Positions 41,015 to 54,923 of a stretch of 64,000 nucleotides of DNA are shown here, in pieces (position 1 is the first letter of the stretch; each line of letters opens with the position of its first letter). The stretch comes from Ficedula albicollis. Its lineage: Eukaryota; Chordata; Aves; Passeriformes; Muscicapidae. The notes under the pieces were generated by a model. The model was given only the letters and a program-made list of their open reading frames with translations, did no database searches and was not told where the DNA came from. Made by a program: the position numbers and the translations under genes. The stretch is taken from positions 26,312,513 to 26,376,512 of the forward strand of contig NC_021671.1 of assembly GCF_000247815.1 (NCBI RefSeq). Direction: 5' to 3'.

Positions 41015-41282
41015 AAAGCATAATTTAAAAACATGTTTGTCAGATACTGCTGTCAGGAAGGCTTTATGACAGCGGAAATATTTTGGTGCCTGAGAACAAG
41101 AATGGTTTTTGTTTGTCAGATACTGCTGTCAGGAAGGCTTTATGACAGCGGAAATATTTTGGTGTCTGAGAACGAGAATGGTTTTCAAAGCATAATTTAA
41201 AAACATGTTTGTCAGATACTGCTGTCAGGAAGGCTTTATGACAGCGGAAATATTTTGGTGCCTGAGAACAAGAATGGTTTTC
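41015..41282. repeat. Three-copy repeat, 96/76/96 bp
   Basis: Copy A (41,015-41,110) and copy C (41,187-41,282) are full 96-bp units starting AAAGCATAATTTAAAAACAT. Middle copy B (41,111-41,186) lacks those first 20 bp and starts GTTTGTCAGATACTGCTGTC. A and C agree at two positions where B differs. Confidence 0.93.
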
Positions 41283-43373
41283 TTGTAGGGATGCCCATGG
41301 TTGGAAATCATAAGTTTATTGCATTCTGAAGGTGGGTTTCATTCCTGTCTCTGGAGACAGAGGTGCTTAGAAGGAAGGCAGTTAAACAAGGTTGTGTTTT
41401 GTTGGCTGTTTTTTCCCCTATTCCCCAAAGGTAGAAGAAACCCATAGCTTTATGGATTTCAGACAAAATAAAAATGTTTGAAAGCAAGGAAGAGATGGGT
41501 AGGGTTTTTACCAGTACTCTTTGCCTCTTCACTCTAAAAAGCATCTCTTCAGTTGATGTTCTGTTTGATATCATATGATAGCAAATGCAATGGAGAAGTC
41601 TAATGGCAATATTAACATTTAACCTGAGGTGTCTTGATGTGTGCCACTTGGAACAGAGCATATGGTCATCTTGTATGGTAATGAGTTGACCTTGCCTATG
41701 GAAAAGTGTTGTTTGTGTACGTGAGGATTCTTGTTGTCTGGTAATGGAAAACATTAATAGGAGAAATAGAAGCAGCCCAGAGGAAAAGGGGGGTGAAAAT
41801 AGGGTTAACAGTAAACTTCTGTTCATGAAGGACCAGACTGTACCTGCTAAGAAAGAGAGGGATTTTTTTGTATTGTTTTTATACACAGACTCTCAGTGTC
41901 TTCTGTGGAATTCAGATTTTAGTGAAAACTGTTCTTTCTATCTGCAAAAAGAACTTTTGATTTTAATCTTCTGCTCTGTGTATGAGTTCCTTCAGCTGTA
42001 CACAGTACAGTCAATCTACAGATTTTCATATCCATATTAAATCTGTGACTCAGTATTTAATACTTTTATTAAAACTCTGATTAATTTCACGCAGACAGCT
42101 GGGCTAATTGCATAATGCAGTGGATCTGTAAATATTGTTTACATGACATTCAAAATTAAAAAAATGCAAATATCTGAGTGATCAGATTTTACTTATTAAA
42201 TTTTCTCATATTTTTATCTCTTCTGCTTCATTCTCAAACCAGGACAGAAGGAAAGAGAAAACGGTCTTTTCTGGTTAGGGAGGAAACAATCCTGATTGAC
42301 TCTACTGAGCCCAGGTTTTGTTGAAATTTACACCAACAGCCTGTTTTTCTTGTAAGGTGCTTTGTGTTTGGTGTCACATTTTCCATAAGATCCTTTCTGT
42401 GTTGTGGAGCTGTTGGAGTTTGCAGGCAGGGCGGCTGCTCTCGGTTCAGAGCCTGATCTCTTAAACAGCTTTGTACTTTCTCTCTTCACGCATGGGAGAA
42501 CCTCTGGGTAAAACCACAAGCAGCTATGGCATTGTTTTCTTTTGTGTCTCTTCTTAAAACTTTGCTTTGTTGTGATTTCTCCCTGACCCTTCAGAGTAAC
42601 TAGGTAGCTGTTGTACCACTCTCTTATTATGCAAATCGTAATTATGGCCCCGTGTACTCAACTCCCTGTTTGAACAGCTTGGCATTTCGCCAGGGTTCAG
42701 CTGCCATTTTGTACTGCCTGGAGTCTGACATTTTATCATCTTAGCTGCCACTGCTTTCTCTGCTGCCTTCACCTCACAGGGGATCACCTCAAGGGAAGAA
42801 AATGCTCTTTTCTTGCCCCCTCTGAATGCCTGGGCTCTTCTGGCTCATCGGAGCTGCTGTTGCAGATCTCTGCCAGCATGACTGGTGAAGGCATGTGCGA
42901 GTTAGAAGTTGGACTGGAGTGTTTCAGGTCTTTGGCAGATGTCTGTCACTTGAAGGATGCAGAGAATGTTATGTGAGAGTGATTGAGCAGGATTGCAGAA
43001 GGAGAGTTATGAAAATTAACATCATCTTGCAGTGCTGCCAGAGCAATACCGTGTGACCTCAGATGTATTCCATCCTGGGAATCCTTTTGGTGTAACATTC
43101 CATGCTGGGGACCCATAGTGCCACTCTCTGTGGATTTTGTTTCTTGACTTCATTCCCTGTAAGTGAATGTGAGAGCTGCATGTGACAGCTTGGGATCTGG
43201 AAAGATGGTGCTTCAGCTCCTGCCTCTGTGTCCTCACTACCTGAGCAGAATAATGAAAGCAGGATGTCTAGGGGCTGTGAATAGTCAGTGTTATCAATAG
43301 TAACTTTTCCTTTTTATTCAGGGATTCTGTCAAATGCATTAGGGCCCCTTCCACAACGACATGGTATTAGTCA

Positions 43374-43662
43374 AAAATTGACCAGCTGGCCAGTTCAATA
43401 TTGTTGTTTTCTGACTTTTGCTTTCCTGTGAAGAAGCAAAAAATGTGTATCACAGAACTTGAGGTCTTTTGAATAGTGGAGTATGCCACTGTGAAGAAGC
43501 AAAAAATGTGTATCACAGAACCTGGGGTCTTTTGAATAGTGGAGTATAAAATTGACCAGCTGGCCAGTTCAATATTGTTGTTTTCTGACTTTTGCTTTCC
43601 TGTGAAGAAGCAAAAAATGTGTATCACAGAACTTGAGGTCTTTTGAATAGTGGAGTATGCCA
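43374..43662. repeat. Three-copy repeat, 115/59/115 bp
   Basis: Full units at 43,374-43,488 and 43,548-43,662 start AAAATTGACCAGCTGGCC. The middle copy (43,489-43,547) lacks the first 52 bp or so and differs from the outer two at two positions. The arrangement is the same full/5'-truncated/full order as at 41,015. Confidence 0.9.
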
Positions 43663-45610
43663 CTATTATATATTAATATACCACTATATAGTCTTGGTGA
43701 CATTTCCTCTCCTTGGTCTTGTTACTGCTACCCCAGGTTTGTGCTTCTTTTTCCTGTTTTGTCAGCTAATGTGCTCCTACTGTAAATGTTTACAAATACA
43801 GGCAAGATAAAACTTAGCTTTGCATTTTATTAAGTTTTATTGCAGGTGTTCTCTGTATGGATTTTTGCTGTAGATGCATGCACACTTCCTTCATGCATTT
43901 CCAGAGAAGAGTTTTCAGCAGCTTGTTTGTGTTTGCCATGTTAGTGGGCTGGCTCAGATCAAGTTGAATAGACTTCTTGGATGCCTGTGTTGAGTATCCT
44001 CTCCTGGATAGGCAAGTGATCACAGAGCTAAATGAGCTGGTTGTATGTTGAAAGAAGAGAGAAGAAATCTATTCCCCTCTTGCAGGGATTTTTCATAATT
44101 GTAGAGAGATTTTCTTCTCTGTAGGCCAGAAAAGAGCCAGATACTACTGAGTTGTCCCCTTGTAAGCTGATTATCAGACAGTTAGTAAAGTCAACAGTTG
44201 ATATACTCCTTGATCTCCAGGGTTTTATCAGAGAAATAGAATGAGGTCATTAATTTCTTACGGTGCCAAAGAGGTGATTTAATTTTACAGTATCCACCAA
44301 AATAACCACCCTTGAACAAGGCATGGATTTAGAACCAGTACTTTCCTCTTAGCCAGTTGTATCTCTGGTTTGTGTGGACTAGGAAAGATTAGAAGTCTTG
44401 CAGCTAATTGCAGAGTTCAGGTTTTGGGTTGCATTTTGAAAAAGATGATTCTTTCGAGTTTGAAATAAGAATAATTGGGAAGAAAATTCTCCTGAGGCTG
44501 GACTGTGTTGAGGCCAGTTACCTTTAATGAAGTAACTCAGTGAAGATCAGGGTTTCTGGAACATATTTTACCTAGTTTTATTGAATTTTGTCTATACTTT
44601 GATCATTTGAAAAAACCATTAAAGTGAATCATGGGTAGTTGAGGCCCTGATAAATTACCTGAGCACTCTGAACCAGTGCCAAATCTCTTATAGAAGGCCC
44701 AGGAATAATAAGATTTTTGGCCCCCCGTAATTTATTATGGGGAGAGGAGATGCAAAAACATTGATGCAATGTGGGAGGATGCTCATACTTTTTAGTTGTG
44801 TTAGCTAAGGATAGCTATTAAACACTACTTCAGTGTAATGCTGGCACTAACCTCACTTTTGGATCAGCTGCTGGAAGAAGTGCAGAGTTGTCACCAGGGA
44901 AAGTCAGGGAATAAACAGAGATTCCTCCAACAATCAAAAAGGTGTCTCACAAGTGACTTGGCTGCTGGGTCCCCATTACATCTGCAGAGAAGATGGAAGG
45001 AAGACATAAACTTTGTGATCTTCCTTCCAAAGCCTCATTAGACATCAGTCTGGCTAGGAATCACATGAGAAAGTTCAGGTTTTTTTCTTGAGTACTTAGG
45101 GAGAGAGAAAGTTCAGTTTATATGTGCTGAGTTAGAGAATTTATATATTTAAACCTTTTCTTGTTCTGTCATGCACTGCCATGGCCAAAACTTGCTTATG
45201 GATCTGTTTCCCATGTCCAGCTTTCTTGGAAAAAGCTGCTCCTCCTTTGCTGTGTGTTGCAGAGTGAATAAAATCTGGGAGGTGTGTTCACCCCGTACTA
45301 TAGTCCCTTTCCTTCCTGTTGTTGCAGAGGTCCCATGTGATTCCAACAGAGATTTTGTCACCTCCTCAAAATGTGAGAAGTAGCCAAAGATTTTTAGCAT
45401 TGCTGCAGGGAGTGCCGCTGTCCTTGCTGCCTTCTGATATGTCAGAAAGAGATGTACTCCAGTTAGATCTGGCCAAATTTATCTTCCTGAATGCTTGCCA
45501 TTACTGCTGTGATTTGGAACCGGGATCAGATTTCTTTGGTGTTCAATCTTTCTTGAGTTTGAGTGAAGGCACACATCCCTGGAGTTTGTTTTTGAAGGTT
45601 TTAGGATTAT

Positions 45611-46184
<574 letters not shown>

Positions 46185-49100
46185 TTTTTCCCCCTGAGAT
46201 GACAATAAGCAAAGCAGATATTTAGGCTAAGACCTGTCCTGTCTTCTCATGTGTCCACAGCTGACTGGAAGTGCTCTAGCCTTCTGGGTATTAATTCAAC
46301 TATTATCTGTGCCTTAAGCATTGAATGCAAGCGCTACCAATGTGATAAAAGCTTGTCACTTTATTTACTGGTTTTAACATTAAGAAAAAAAAAGCACTAT
46401 TTTTTCTATTTTTAATTTTTTTGCTTTCTAAGGGAAATGACATTGTCATCTTCATTGTATGGCTTTGAAAGTCACAAGTTTGGATGATTGCTGTCCATTT
46501 GAAAAATATTAGACAGAGTGTATTCATCAATTCAGTTCACAGGAAGTATAATGGGTCAAGACCATTTCCATGAACTCAAAATAGGAGGTCAAGATGTGGT
46601 TATCATTATGCTTTTGGGGAGTATTGTCATAATACACACTGGTTATGTGGTTGAGATCAAAACAGACTACAACTGCTCTAAGTATTTGTACGTATCTAAA
46701 TGCAGGTCATAAAATGATTGTGTTGCTAGTTGTGGTATCTTTACAAGGCTAGATAAGGTTGACCTTAGTGCTGTTGTCATGTCTGTATGAGAAATCTCAG
46801 AAGACAGTCAGGCAACAGCTTCTTCTCTTTCGGGGGCTCTCTTAAAAGCAGCTCTGCTCTGCTTAAGAGAGTGTAGTGTAGTGTTTTAGTGTAGTGTTTT
46901 TAGAGTGTTTTGTGTCGTGCTTTTGGGTTTGTTGATAAAGAGGCTGTTGTGACTCCAGTGCCTGCAGTGTGTGACCACCCAATTCCTAATGAAGCAGAAC
47001 ATCTGATACCTAAGTGAGAGGCAGGTGTCCAAGTAGCAGCTATGGAAAGCACTTTCAGTCGTTGTCATTATTAAAAAAACCCCAAAACAGTGATATGGTC
47101 AATATGGCATTTTTTTCTAAATGTTTACCTTACTAGGTCATTCACACTTTTACTGCCTTGAAAGTAGAATAGGGAGCAAGTAAAGACTCTGGTATCTGCA
47201 CTTTAAGAGCAGTCCCTTCCTATGAACTTGTGACACCCTTGCTTCTCCTGGATAATGGGTTGCTGTTCCTGCTGCTGCTAATATTCAGAAGAAGCCTACC
47301 AGGTTCACCTCTGGTGTCTAAATTAGCTTAGTGTCTGGAAACAGAGACTTGATTTGAATAGAATTCAATCCTTCTGTCGTTAGGGTCTTTATTTTTCTTT
47401 CATTTTCTTCCCTGCTATTTAATCAAATTGTAGCTGGAAAATATGTATTGTCTATACAGAATTTAAAGATTTAAACGTGTTAAGTGAAGATGACACTTTT
47501 GTCTTCTAAACTTTTTGGGGAGGCATTTTAATATGCTAATCCTAATTTTAATAAATGTATCTTTCTTCGTTGTCTAATTGCATCCAGACAGCTTCATGCC
47601 AGTGTGTTGTCTCTGTGATTTGTTCAACCTGACTGAGGTGCTTGTTGACACAAGTTGATAATGGGCTCGGTGAGCTTCCCTAGAAGAAGCTATTATTTCT
47701 AGTTCTGTTCATGGGACTGAAAGAGGCTGCCTGAAGCCCTTGACTTCTGAAAACTTGGCGTTAATTTTACAAGAAAGATGATTTAAATGTTGGTATATAC
47801 AGCCACTCTTGGAATAGAGAATTAGTTTAATTTTATGTTCAACAATTTTTTGCACTGTTTGGGTTTACTTTTCATTCCTTTCCAGGATAATTTCACTCCC
47901 TGTCTTGTTTTCCCAGTTTCCAATAAAAACCTCACCTAAGGTTTACCACAAGTGGTAGCAATTAGCTTTCTGAGAGAGCTACTTCAGTTCTAGAGCTACA
48001 CGTTGTGTCCCACCTTTGTCTCTTTTCATGTGTTGTATTACAAGACAGGTTCCAAGGGTCAGCAGGTCTAACAACCGATTCACGTTAATTGTAATTACCT
48101 ACAAACTGAAACTCTTTCATCCTCAGATTAGAAACTTTTTCCCATCTTTGAAGCTAGGTCTGTAGGTTTGCTGTGAAACTGCCCCCTTAGTGTGGCTTTG
48201 TCTGAATGTGCATAAACAGACTTGTGCAGTGGTACATTTTAATGCATTTGGAGTTGCCTCAGTCATACCAAGTGTATACAGATAATGAGCAGAATTTGAA
48301 TAATGTGCTCTCCAGTGAGGAGCCATACAGTCAATCTGGTGTCAGCAGTCCTGCTTTTGTCCCGTGTTCTTCCCTAGCAGGAGGTCCCAATGATTGGCAT
48401 TTTCTGATGTCCAGAGCACAGCTCTGATTGCTAAGGTGCTACCAGCTCTGCCCAAGACCCATGTGAAGAGCTGCAGTCCTGCTGCCTCCTGTTCATGCTG
48501 TCATTCATGCTTATCTACTATTTCTGTAGCTCCTGGTTACACCCTTGCTGACTTTGCTTCACATTTTCTTGTTTCCATGTAAAATTTGACAAGGCTGCAC
48601 CTTATCTCTTGTTCCTTTCCCTCCTCTAGAAATCAATGACAGAAACTGTCATTCATCCCGAATGGGGAAAGCTGCTGTGTTTAGAGCTTTCTGTGATTAT
48701 TTAAAGCTATTGCTTGGTGGCTTTTGATCATTTGGTAAAAGCCAGTCATTGAATAAAATGCAGTATAGAAAAAAATTTTATTTTTTAGTTGAGGATGGGA
48801 GTGGTGTTTCAGGTCCCAGCTGTCAAGTGTCCCCCGCACTCTGACAGTGACCAAACTAGAGGAGAGGTTAAAGCAGATGGCATTTGTCAAATATCTGTTA
48901 TAAACAGTTCTAGAAGATGCCTAGGAACTGTGGATGATATCAGGGCATTAGCCACCCTCTTTGGTATTTGTTGGGGATTTTTGTTTGTTTTTTAATGTTT
49001 GGAAGTTTTTTTGTTTGCTTTGGAAAGGTTATTACATCAAGCTTCTCCCAAGATGAAGAACACAGAACTGTGTTTTAGGATAATTTTTGTGTGATAGTGA

Positions 49101-49522
49101 AATATAGAAGAGTTCTGAAGAGCAAAAAACTTAACTTAATTCTTCTTACTTTATTAGTCTGTTCTCATATCTAGAATTGGCCCAATCCAGGGGCAGTATC
49201 TCGCACTCATTGAACTGCCTGAAGTTAATGTGGCAGAAGTCTTCTAAAGCCACTAATAATTTACAAAGAAAATTTGTCCTCATGATTTTAGAGACTCAAT
49301 GATGTTTAGTTTGAAGAATCCTTGTCTATTTTGCCATGGAAAGTACTTTTCTCAATACATTCTGGAAGCAGAGAAAAGAGGAAAAAACTAAACATGTGAG
49401 ATACTGAACACCATACTGTGGTCCTGTCTACCCAGCAACTTTAGGGACAGCAGATGATAGAGGTGTTGTGTCTGCCTTCCCAAGGGGTCATCAGTCATCC
49501 CAGGCTCCCCTTACCTCTCACT

Positions 49523-49680
49523 GACAGCCAAGGAAAGCTGATCAGACCCCATCTTTGGTGTCCTTTTCCCTCGTGTGCCTCCATGGAAACCCCTCTGTCC
49601 AGACAGCCAAGGAAAGCTGATCAGACCCCATCTCTGTTGTCCTTTTCCCTCGTGTGCCTCCATGGAACCCCCTCTGTCTG
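49523..49680. repeat. 79-bp tandem duplication
   Basis: GACAGCCAAGGAAAGCTGAT occurs at 49,523 and 49,602. About three differences separate the copies. Confidence 0.92.
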
Positions 49681-51810
49681 TTTGTTTAGATCTGACTAAT
49701 GGACAATGTGTGAAGTTGGTTCAGTGATTGCTGACTTTAGCTTTAGACTCTACCTAGGCAGCTTCACAGATACAACACAAGTTACAGAAGCTCCTTCTGC
49801 TTTTTTTTATTAATTATTCTGTTGTTTTGCGGTTAGTTATTTATGTGTTTACCCTGTGATAGTTCTTTAATGTGTGTAGTCAGAGATTTATTGGTTGCTT
49901 TGCAGACAAGCTGAGGTTTTGAGGAAGTGTTTGGGAGTTTGGAAGGATGTTGCTTAGTTGCTTGGTTGAACAACAGCTTGCTGTCATAATCTGGATTTTC
50001 AACAGAATGGCATCTGATGACATGTCACATAACACATAGTGATTAGCTGAAAGTAGCTGTTGAAGATCTGTTCATTCCCCATTTATTCCCTGGTGTGGTT
50101 TGTCACTAGAATCTTTGTTTGCACACATCTGCACGATGGTACTGTAGTTCACTCTCCATGTCTACAGGTGTTACTGCTAGAATTCAACTTCCCAATTATT
50201 CCTATTGTGTATGTCCATGGTGCAGAGTGTGTATTTTTATATTAGGGGAAAGCCAGACTAGTTCCCAAAGTCTTGCCCTATCACCTTCCAAAAACACTTG
50301 CTTTATTTTGGAAAATCCCAGACTTTTATTTAATCAAAGTCTCTCTCAAAGGTTTTACCCTCTTCTCAGAAACTGAAATACTGTTTTCTTCTGGCCTTAA
50401 GAGATTTCCTTACTCCTCTTTATATTATTACTAGCTTTGTGCTTTAGAGCGAGGGTATTGCATTTGTGATATCTCTTTTGGGAAAAAATCAAGTTGGATA
50501 TCATATGGCTTTGCACCTCTAAAGGAATAGTGATTCTTACTTACTTGATTCATTTCTGTCAAAGCTTGAAGATCACATCTCTTTTAGTCAAGGGGACATC
50601 TTCCTCATTCTTTGTACCTTTCTAGAGAGGTGTTGGGTTTTTTTAAAATACAGCACTAGTTTCAGTTGTTGTTTCAATGTCTTGGGCAGTGGAGGTGATA
50701 ATTAAAAGGATAGGTTTGAGACCAGATTAGTAACTAGGCAGAGAAATCAGCAACAAGTGGCAAAGGAGGTTAACTGTGTTCTTTGTGTGAGCATAGCACA
50801 CCATGAACAGCTGAGGACATGACATGCTATTCTGTACTGGTGCCTCCAAAGTAGTTTTTTCCAAAGACATTTTGGTCTGGTTTTGATCCAAAGGCAAACA
50901 AGAACGTGCATTGACTTTTTCTATAATGATAAACTAAATACTGCCAAGAAATACTTATTCCTCAGTACCCAGGCACAATTATCTGTAGAGGCAAATTATC
51001 CAAATCATTCTTAGCAAGGATTTTGGCCCACGCCAGCTAGCTTTTCCCAGCCACTTCTTTCACTGATGAGGAATTACCATGGTCCAGGAACTGTGCCCGA
51101 CAGGCAGGTTGATCTTTGTCTCTTTTGAAGCCTGAGAGTGCAGAGGCAATCTGATCTCAGAGTCAGAGAGCTTTTCTGGATGTGTTTAAACATAGTGTGT
51201 AGACTGTAGCTGTTAAGAGCTAGAGGAATTTCTGTCTTTGTGCTAAATCCCATGGTCAGGAACATTCAAGGTTTACCCCTGCCTGAAGAAAGCTGCTTGT
51301 TGATCATTTGTACCCTATCAGCTTTAAATTCTACTGGTTTGGTGTGTGTGTGGACGTAAACTGTGAGATAAATAACAGCCCTTCCAGAGCAGCTGTAGAT
51401 ACAGGATATTGGTACAGTGTCTATAGCTGCCTAGCCACAGCTATTGTGAACATCCAGTGTCTGGAAGTGAAGCTGGCATGATGCTGTTGTGAGACAGTAT
51501 TTTTCTGCTTCATTTATGAAGATTCAAAATCCATCAGTTACTTTACAGCATGTTTTTATGGCTGATTTTGCAGTGTAGTAGTCATTATCACCATTTTTAA
51601 TCTCTTGACCCTTCACATCTTGGATTGCTTCTTGATGTGGTGTTGGAAAGGAGTTGAACATAATGTTTGTAAAATGCTTTGAAGATGAAAAGCTTCACAG
51701 TAGGTTTTTTTTTATTACCAGAGGCAAAGTGTGCAGGAGTGGCTTAATATTGGACTGTTTATTTCCCAGGAGATGGCTTTGTTTTGAAAAGTGCACATTA
51801 TCGATTGAGT

Positions 51811-51932
51811 TTTAGACAAAATTATGTTATTTCAATCCTGAATATAAATAAATAGACAAACTTTTTTTTTTTTTAGACAAAATTATGTTATTTCAATCCT
51901 GAATATAAATAAATTGACAAACTTTTTTATGG
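51811..51932. repeat. 61-bp tandem duplication
   Basis: TTTAGACAAAATTATGTTAT occurs at 51,811 and 51,872. The copies differ by one substitution and in the length of the T run. Confidence 0.9.
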
Positions 51933-53802
51933 TTAGATTATTTGCATAAGGTATTTGTAGAAGACCAGAGCATTTATTATACTACCTATGGCTCTATTTT
52001 TAGCTTATGTTTAATGAAGCTTTTCTTTAATGTATTTGGCTTCTACTATCCAAAGGTATGTTGAATCCAGACATCCTTATATATCTAGAAGTTGTAGTGT
52101 TCTTACAACTATATGATATACAGATATATTATACAAATATTGAGATATATCTTGCTCTTCAAAGCTGAAATAAGTTCAGTATGTGAACAAAGAAAAGTGC
52201 TCTCCATTAAGAAATGGTGATGTTTTGTTTGCAGGCAGTTTTTCACATGTTCAACCTACCACATATTAGAGACCTGTCTTTTTTTTTTGAATAGAGGTTT
52301 AGGTATTTCTTAAATTTTATTTCCAGCCTCTATCTACATCATAAACTGGTAGGTGATTGCACAGGGAAATAAAAAGTGAGCTGTTTAGCAGTTCTGCAGC
52401 TGCTACAGTCTCCTTGCGAGGTAGAGGAGGAGGGAGCTGCAGCGTGCAGCTGGGAGTTCAGCTTGCTGGAGCAGGGCTGCTCCGGGGACAGCCACGTCCT
52501 GCCGTGGGTCCCTGTGTCCCTTGCCCTTGCAGCAGGCGTTGCTCCCAGGCAGAGCAGTTCTGAGGTGTCAGCACAGGCACCTCTGGGCTCTCAGAGCAGC
52601 TCTGGTCAGGCACGGCTGGCTGGGCTGCGGCCAGGCTCCGCATCCCTGCGCCCTTGAGTGGGATGCCTCGCTGCCTGCAGCTGCAAAAGCTTTGGGCTCC
52701 TGCCTGGCATTTGCAGAAATCATTGTGGAATTTGCTGATTCTGCCAGACACAACCCAAACACTTGTTCCCAAGTGCTGAGCCCCATCAGGACAGCTGTTG
52801 GTTATGAAAAACGTGCAGTGGCTTTCGTCTGTAATAATGCAGCTTTGTTGGAGTACTGCAAGCTTACAATAATCTGAGCAATACTATGAAGCAGTACCCC
52901 TTGCTCAGCCTTTATTCCCCCGTGCTTCAGTTTAAAAATGTTCATTTATTGTTGCCACTGATGTCAGAGATGGGGAGGGAGGGAGGGAAAATTTTCCTTC
53001 CATACTGTCAGTAAGGATTAACTGCAAATGCTGGGCAGTGCTTTCAAAATATTCTGACCTATTTACACAACAAAACTGATCAGAACAAAATAAACAGTTC
53101 TGGTCAGTGGCTGAATGCTGTATTGTGGCAGCTATATTTGGCAGTGAATTTTCTCATTATTTTTCCAATGTAGACAAAAATCGGAATGCTGTAGGAATTT
53201 TAAGCATTACAAGCAGATAATGCCCATACTGAACAGCTTGTTTCTCCTGTTGCCTTTTGGGGAAAGGGGACAATTTGGCTGTAATTCAGTTGGAACAAAT
53301 TCTTACGAAGCAACTGACAAAAGCATATGAGTAGATTTATCATTCTGCCATGTGGGGTAATAAACAATTGCATCATTTCCAGCAAGCTGCAATATATACC
53401 TGTGAGATGGTGGATCTCTCTCCAAGATATAACCTCTGCAAAGAAGCATTAAATAGGGAATTGTGGCAGACTCGAAAAATTGGTGGTTTCCTGCTTGGAT
53501 TTTATTTTTTTATTTTGTAACAGCTGTAGTGGATAGTTGCAGTTACCTCCTCGTTTTTATGTGGTATGCCCTGAAGAATGATCTGAGAGAAAATTTTCAT
53601 TTTAGCTATTTGGACAACCATTCTATATTTCCTGGGTCACAGATTCTTGGTAGTTTGGAAGATAAAATTGCCTAACACTCAAGATAGGAAATACCTCTTT
53701 CTATCTTGCATCCTGAATTCAGTTTCTGAGATTAGTAAAATGAAGACTTTTTAAACTTCTCTCTCTTTTTGTTGTTTGTTTTTTTTTGACACTTCCTTGT
53801 AG

Positions 53803-53911
53803 TGATAGTCCCAATGCTGTCCATGAGGTGGAAAAGTGGTTACCACGGCTGCACTCGGTTGTCATAGGACCTGGCTTGGGCAGAGATGAAGTTCTGCTTG
53901 AGAACGCTAAG
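53803..53911 (+). CDS. NAXD: NAXD, fourth recognised exon
   Basis: The 109-nt exon completes the split Leu codon and encodes [20 protein letters not shown] followed by [16 protein letters not shown]. The GPGLGRD loop is the conserved glycine-rich signature of the NAXD/YjeF C-terminal kinase-like domain and contributes to the active-site cleft. The donor is AAG|GTAATG, phase 0. Together the four exons encode about 131 residues, roughly the first 40 percent of the enzyme. The catalytic Gly/Asp motif further downstream is not in this window. Confidence 0.95.
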
Positions 53912-54923
53912 GTAATGTGCACACTGATAATTTATCCTGTGTCTTTATGTTGAATTGTATTAACCATTCCTATATTTTACATCATTGCACAAATGTTCTT
54001 GTCCTGGTTGCTAAATATCAAATTTAATAAAATATTGTTGGCTGAAAATTCCAGTTTCTGTCCGTGGTCTTCATTGTTAAGCTGTAAGCTTCAGTCTGAG
54101 TTTTAGGCACCTGTATGGTTGATCCAATTTGCTTTTGTTTAGCTTGTGAAAGTCACTAATTAAGAAATAGGTGTTGGCATGTCTAGATAAAAGGCTCTGT
54201 GTTTTCTTAGGTGCAAAGCACCAGTAATGTAAGTGCATAAATATGGATTTGAGTTCCTAGTTTTTGAGAGCTCTTATCAGATGCACCAAAGAACAGGGAC
54301 TGTGTCCTCTTGCAGTAAGAAGTAATACTCATAATTATAAAATGTTGCAGATTTCTACTTTGGATAAAGAGATGATCCAATTTTCTGTCGACCCTTAGTG
54401 GAGAGCTGAAACAAGAGGTTAAATAGTTTTTTACTTTAAATAATACGTACTTAGACCATCTTCCCAATGATGTTTTGTATTGCTGTCAGCACATCTTTGT
54501 GTGCTCAAAGTGTGTCTTTCAGTCTAATGTTAATCTAATTTTGTACAATTTAATTTTTTTTTTCCTGAGCAGTATTACTGAATTAATCAGTGGCACTAAC
54601 AAGTGGAATTAATATAATTTACAGAAATATTGACAGTTACACAGTGAAATCATGAAACAGAGCATGCAAGAGACTGGAGACCACACTATCCCAGTGTTTA
54701 GAATACCTTAAGAGCTATGAATGGTGGTGTTGCTAGATTTTGTTAGAGAAAGTTGCTGTTGGGGTTTCATGCTTCTTTGATTTTTTTTTAGAAGGAAAAA
54801 TGTGTATATTATTATGCAGAGGTGCAAAACTAATAAAGATTAGAAAATAAAGTAAAATGTATTACAGCTAATGAAGAAATCAAATTGTATTATTTAAGCA
54901 GATTTTATTATTTTCTGATAACA

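Noticed and set aside
41308..41886. 192-codon minus-strand frame in the NAXD intron
   Set aside because: It has no recognisable motif and partly hydrophobic chance composition. About one such frame is expected by chance in this much sequence.
52370..52700. Moderately GC-rich patch with overlapping frames in the large NAXD intron
   Set aside because: It has no convincing acceptor/donor pair with a matching NAXD phase, and no recognisable protein. NAXD exons on either side already join in phase without it.
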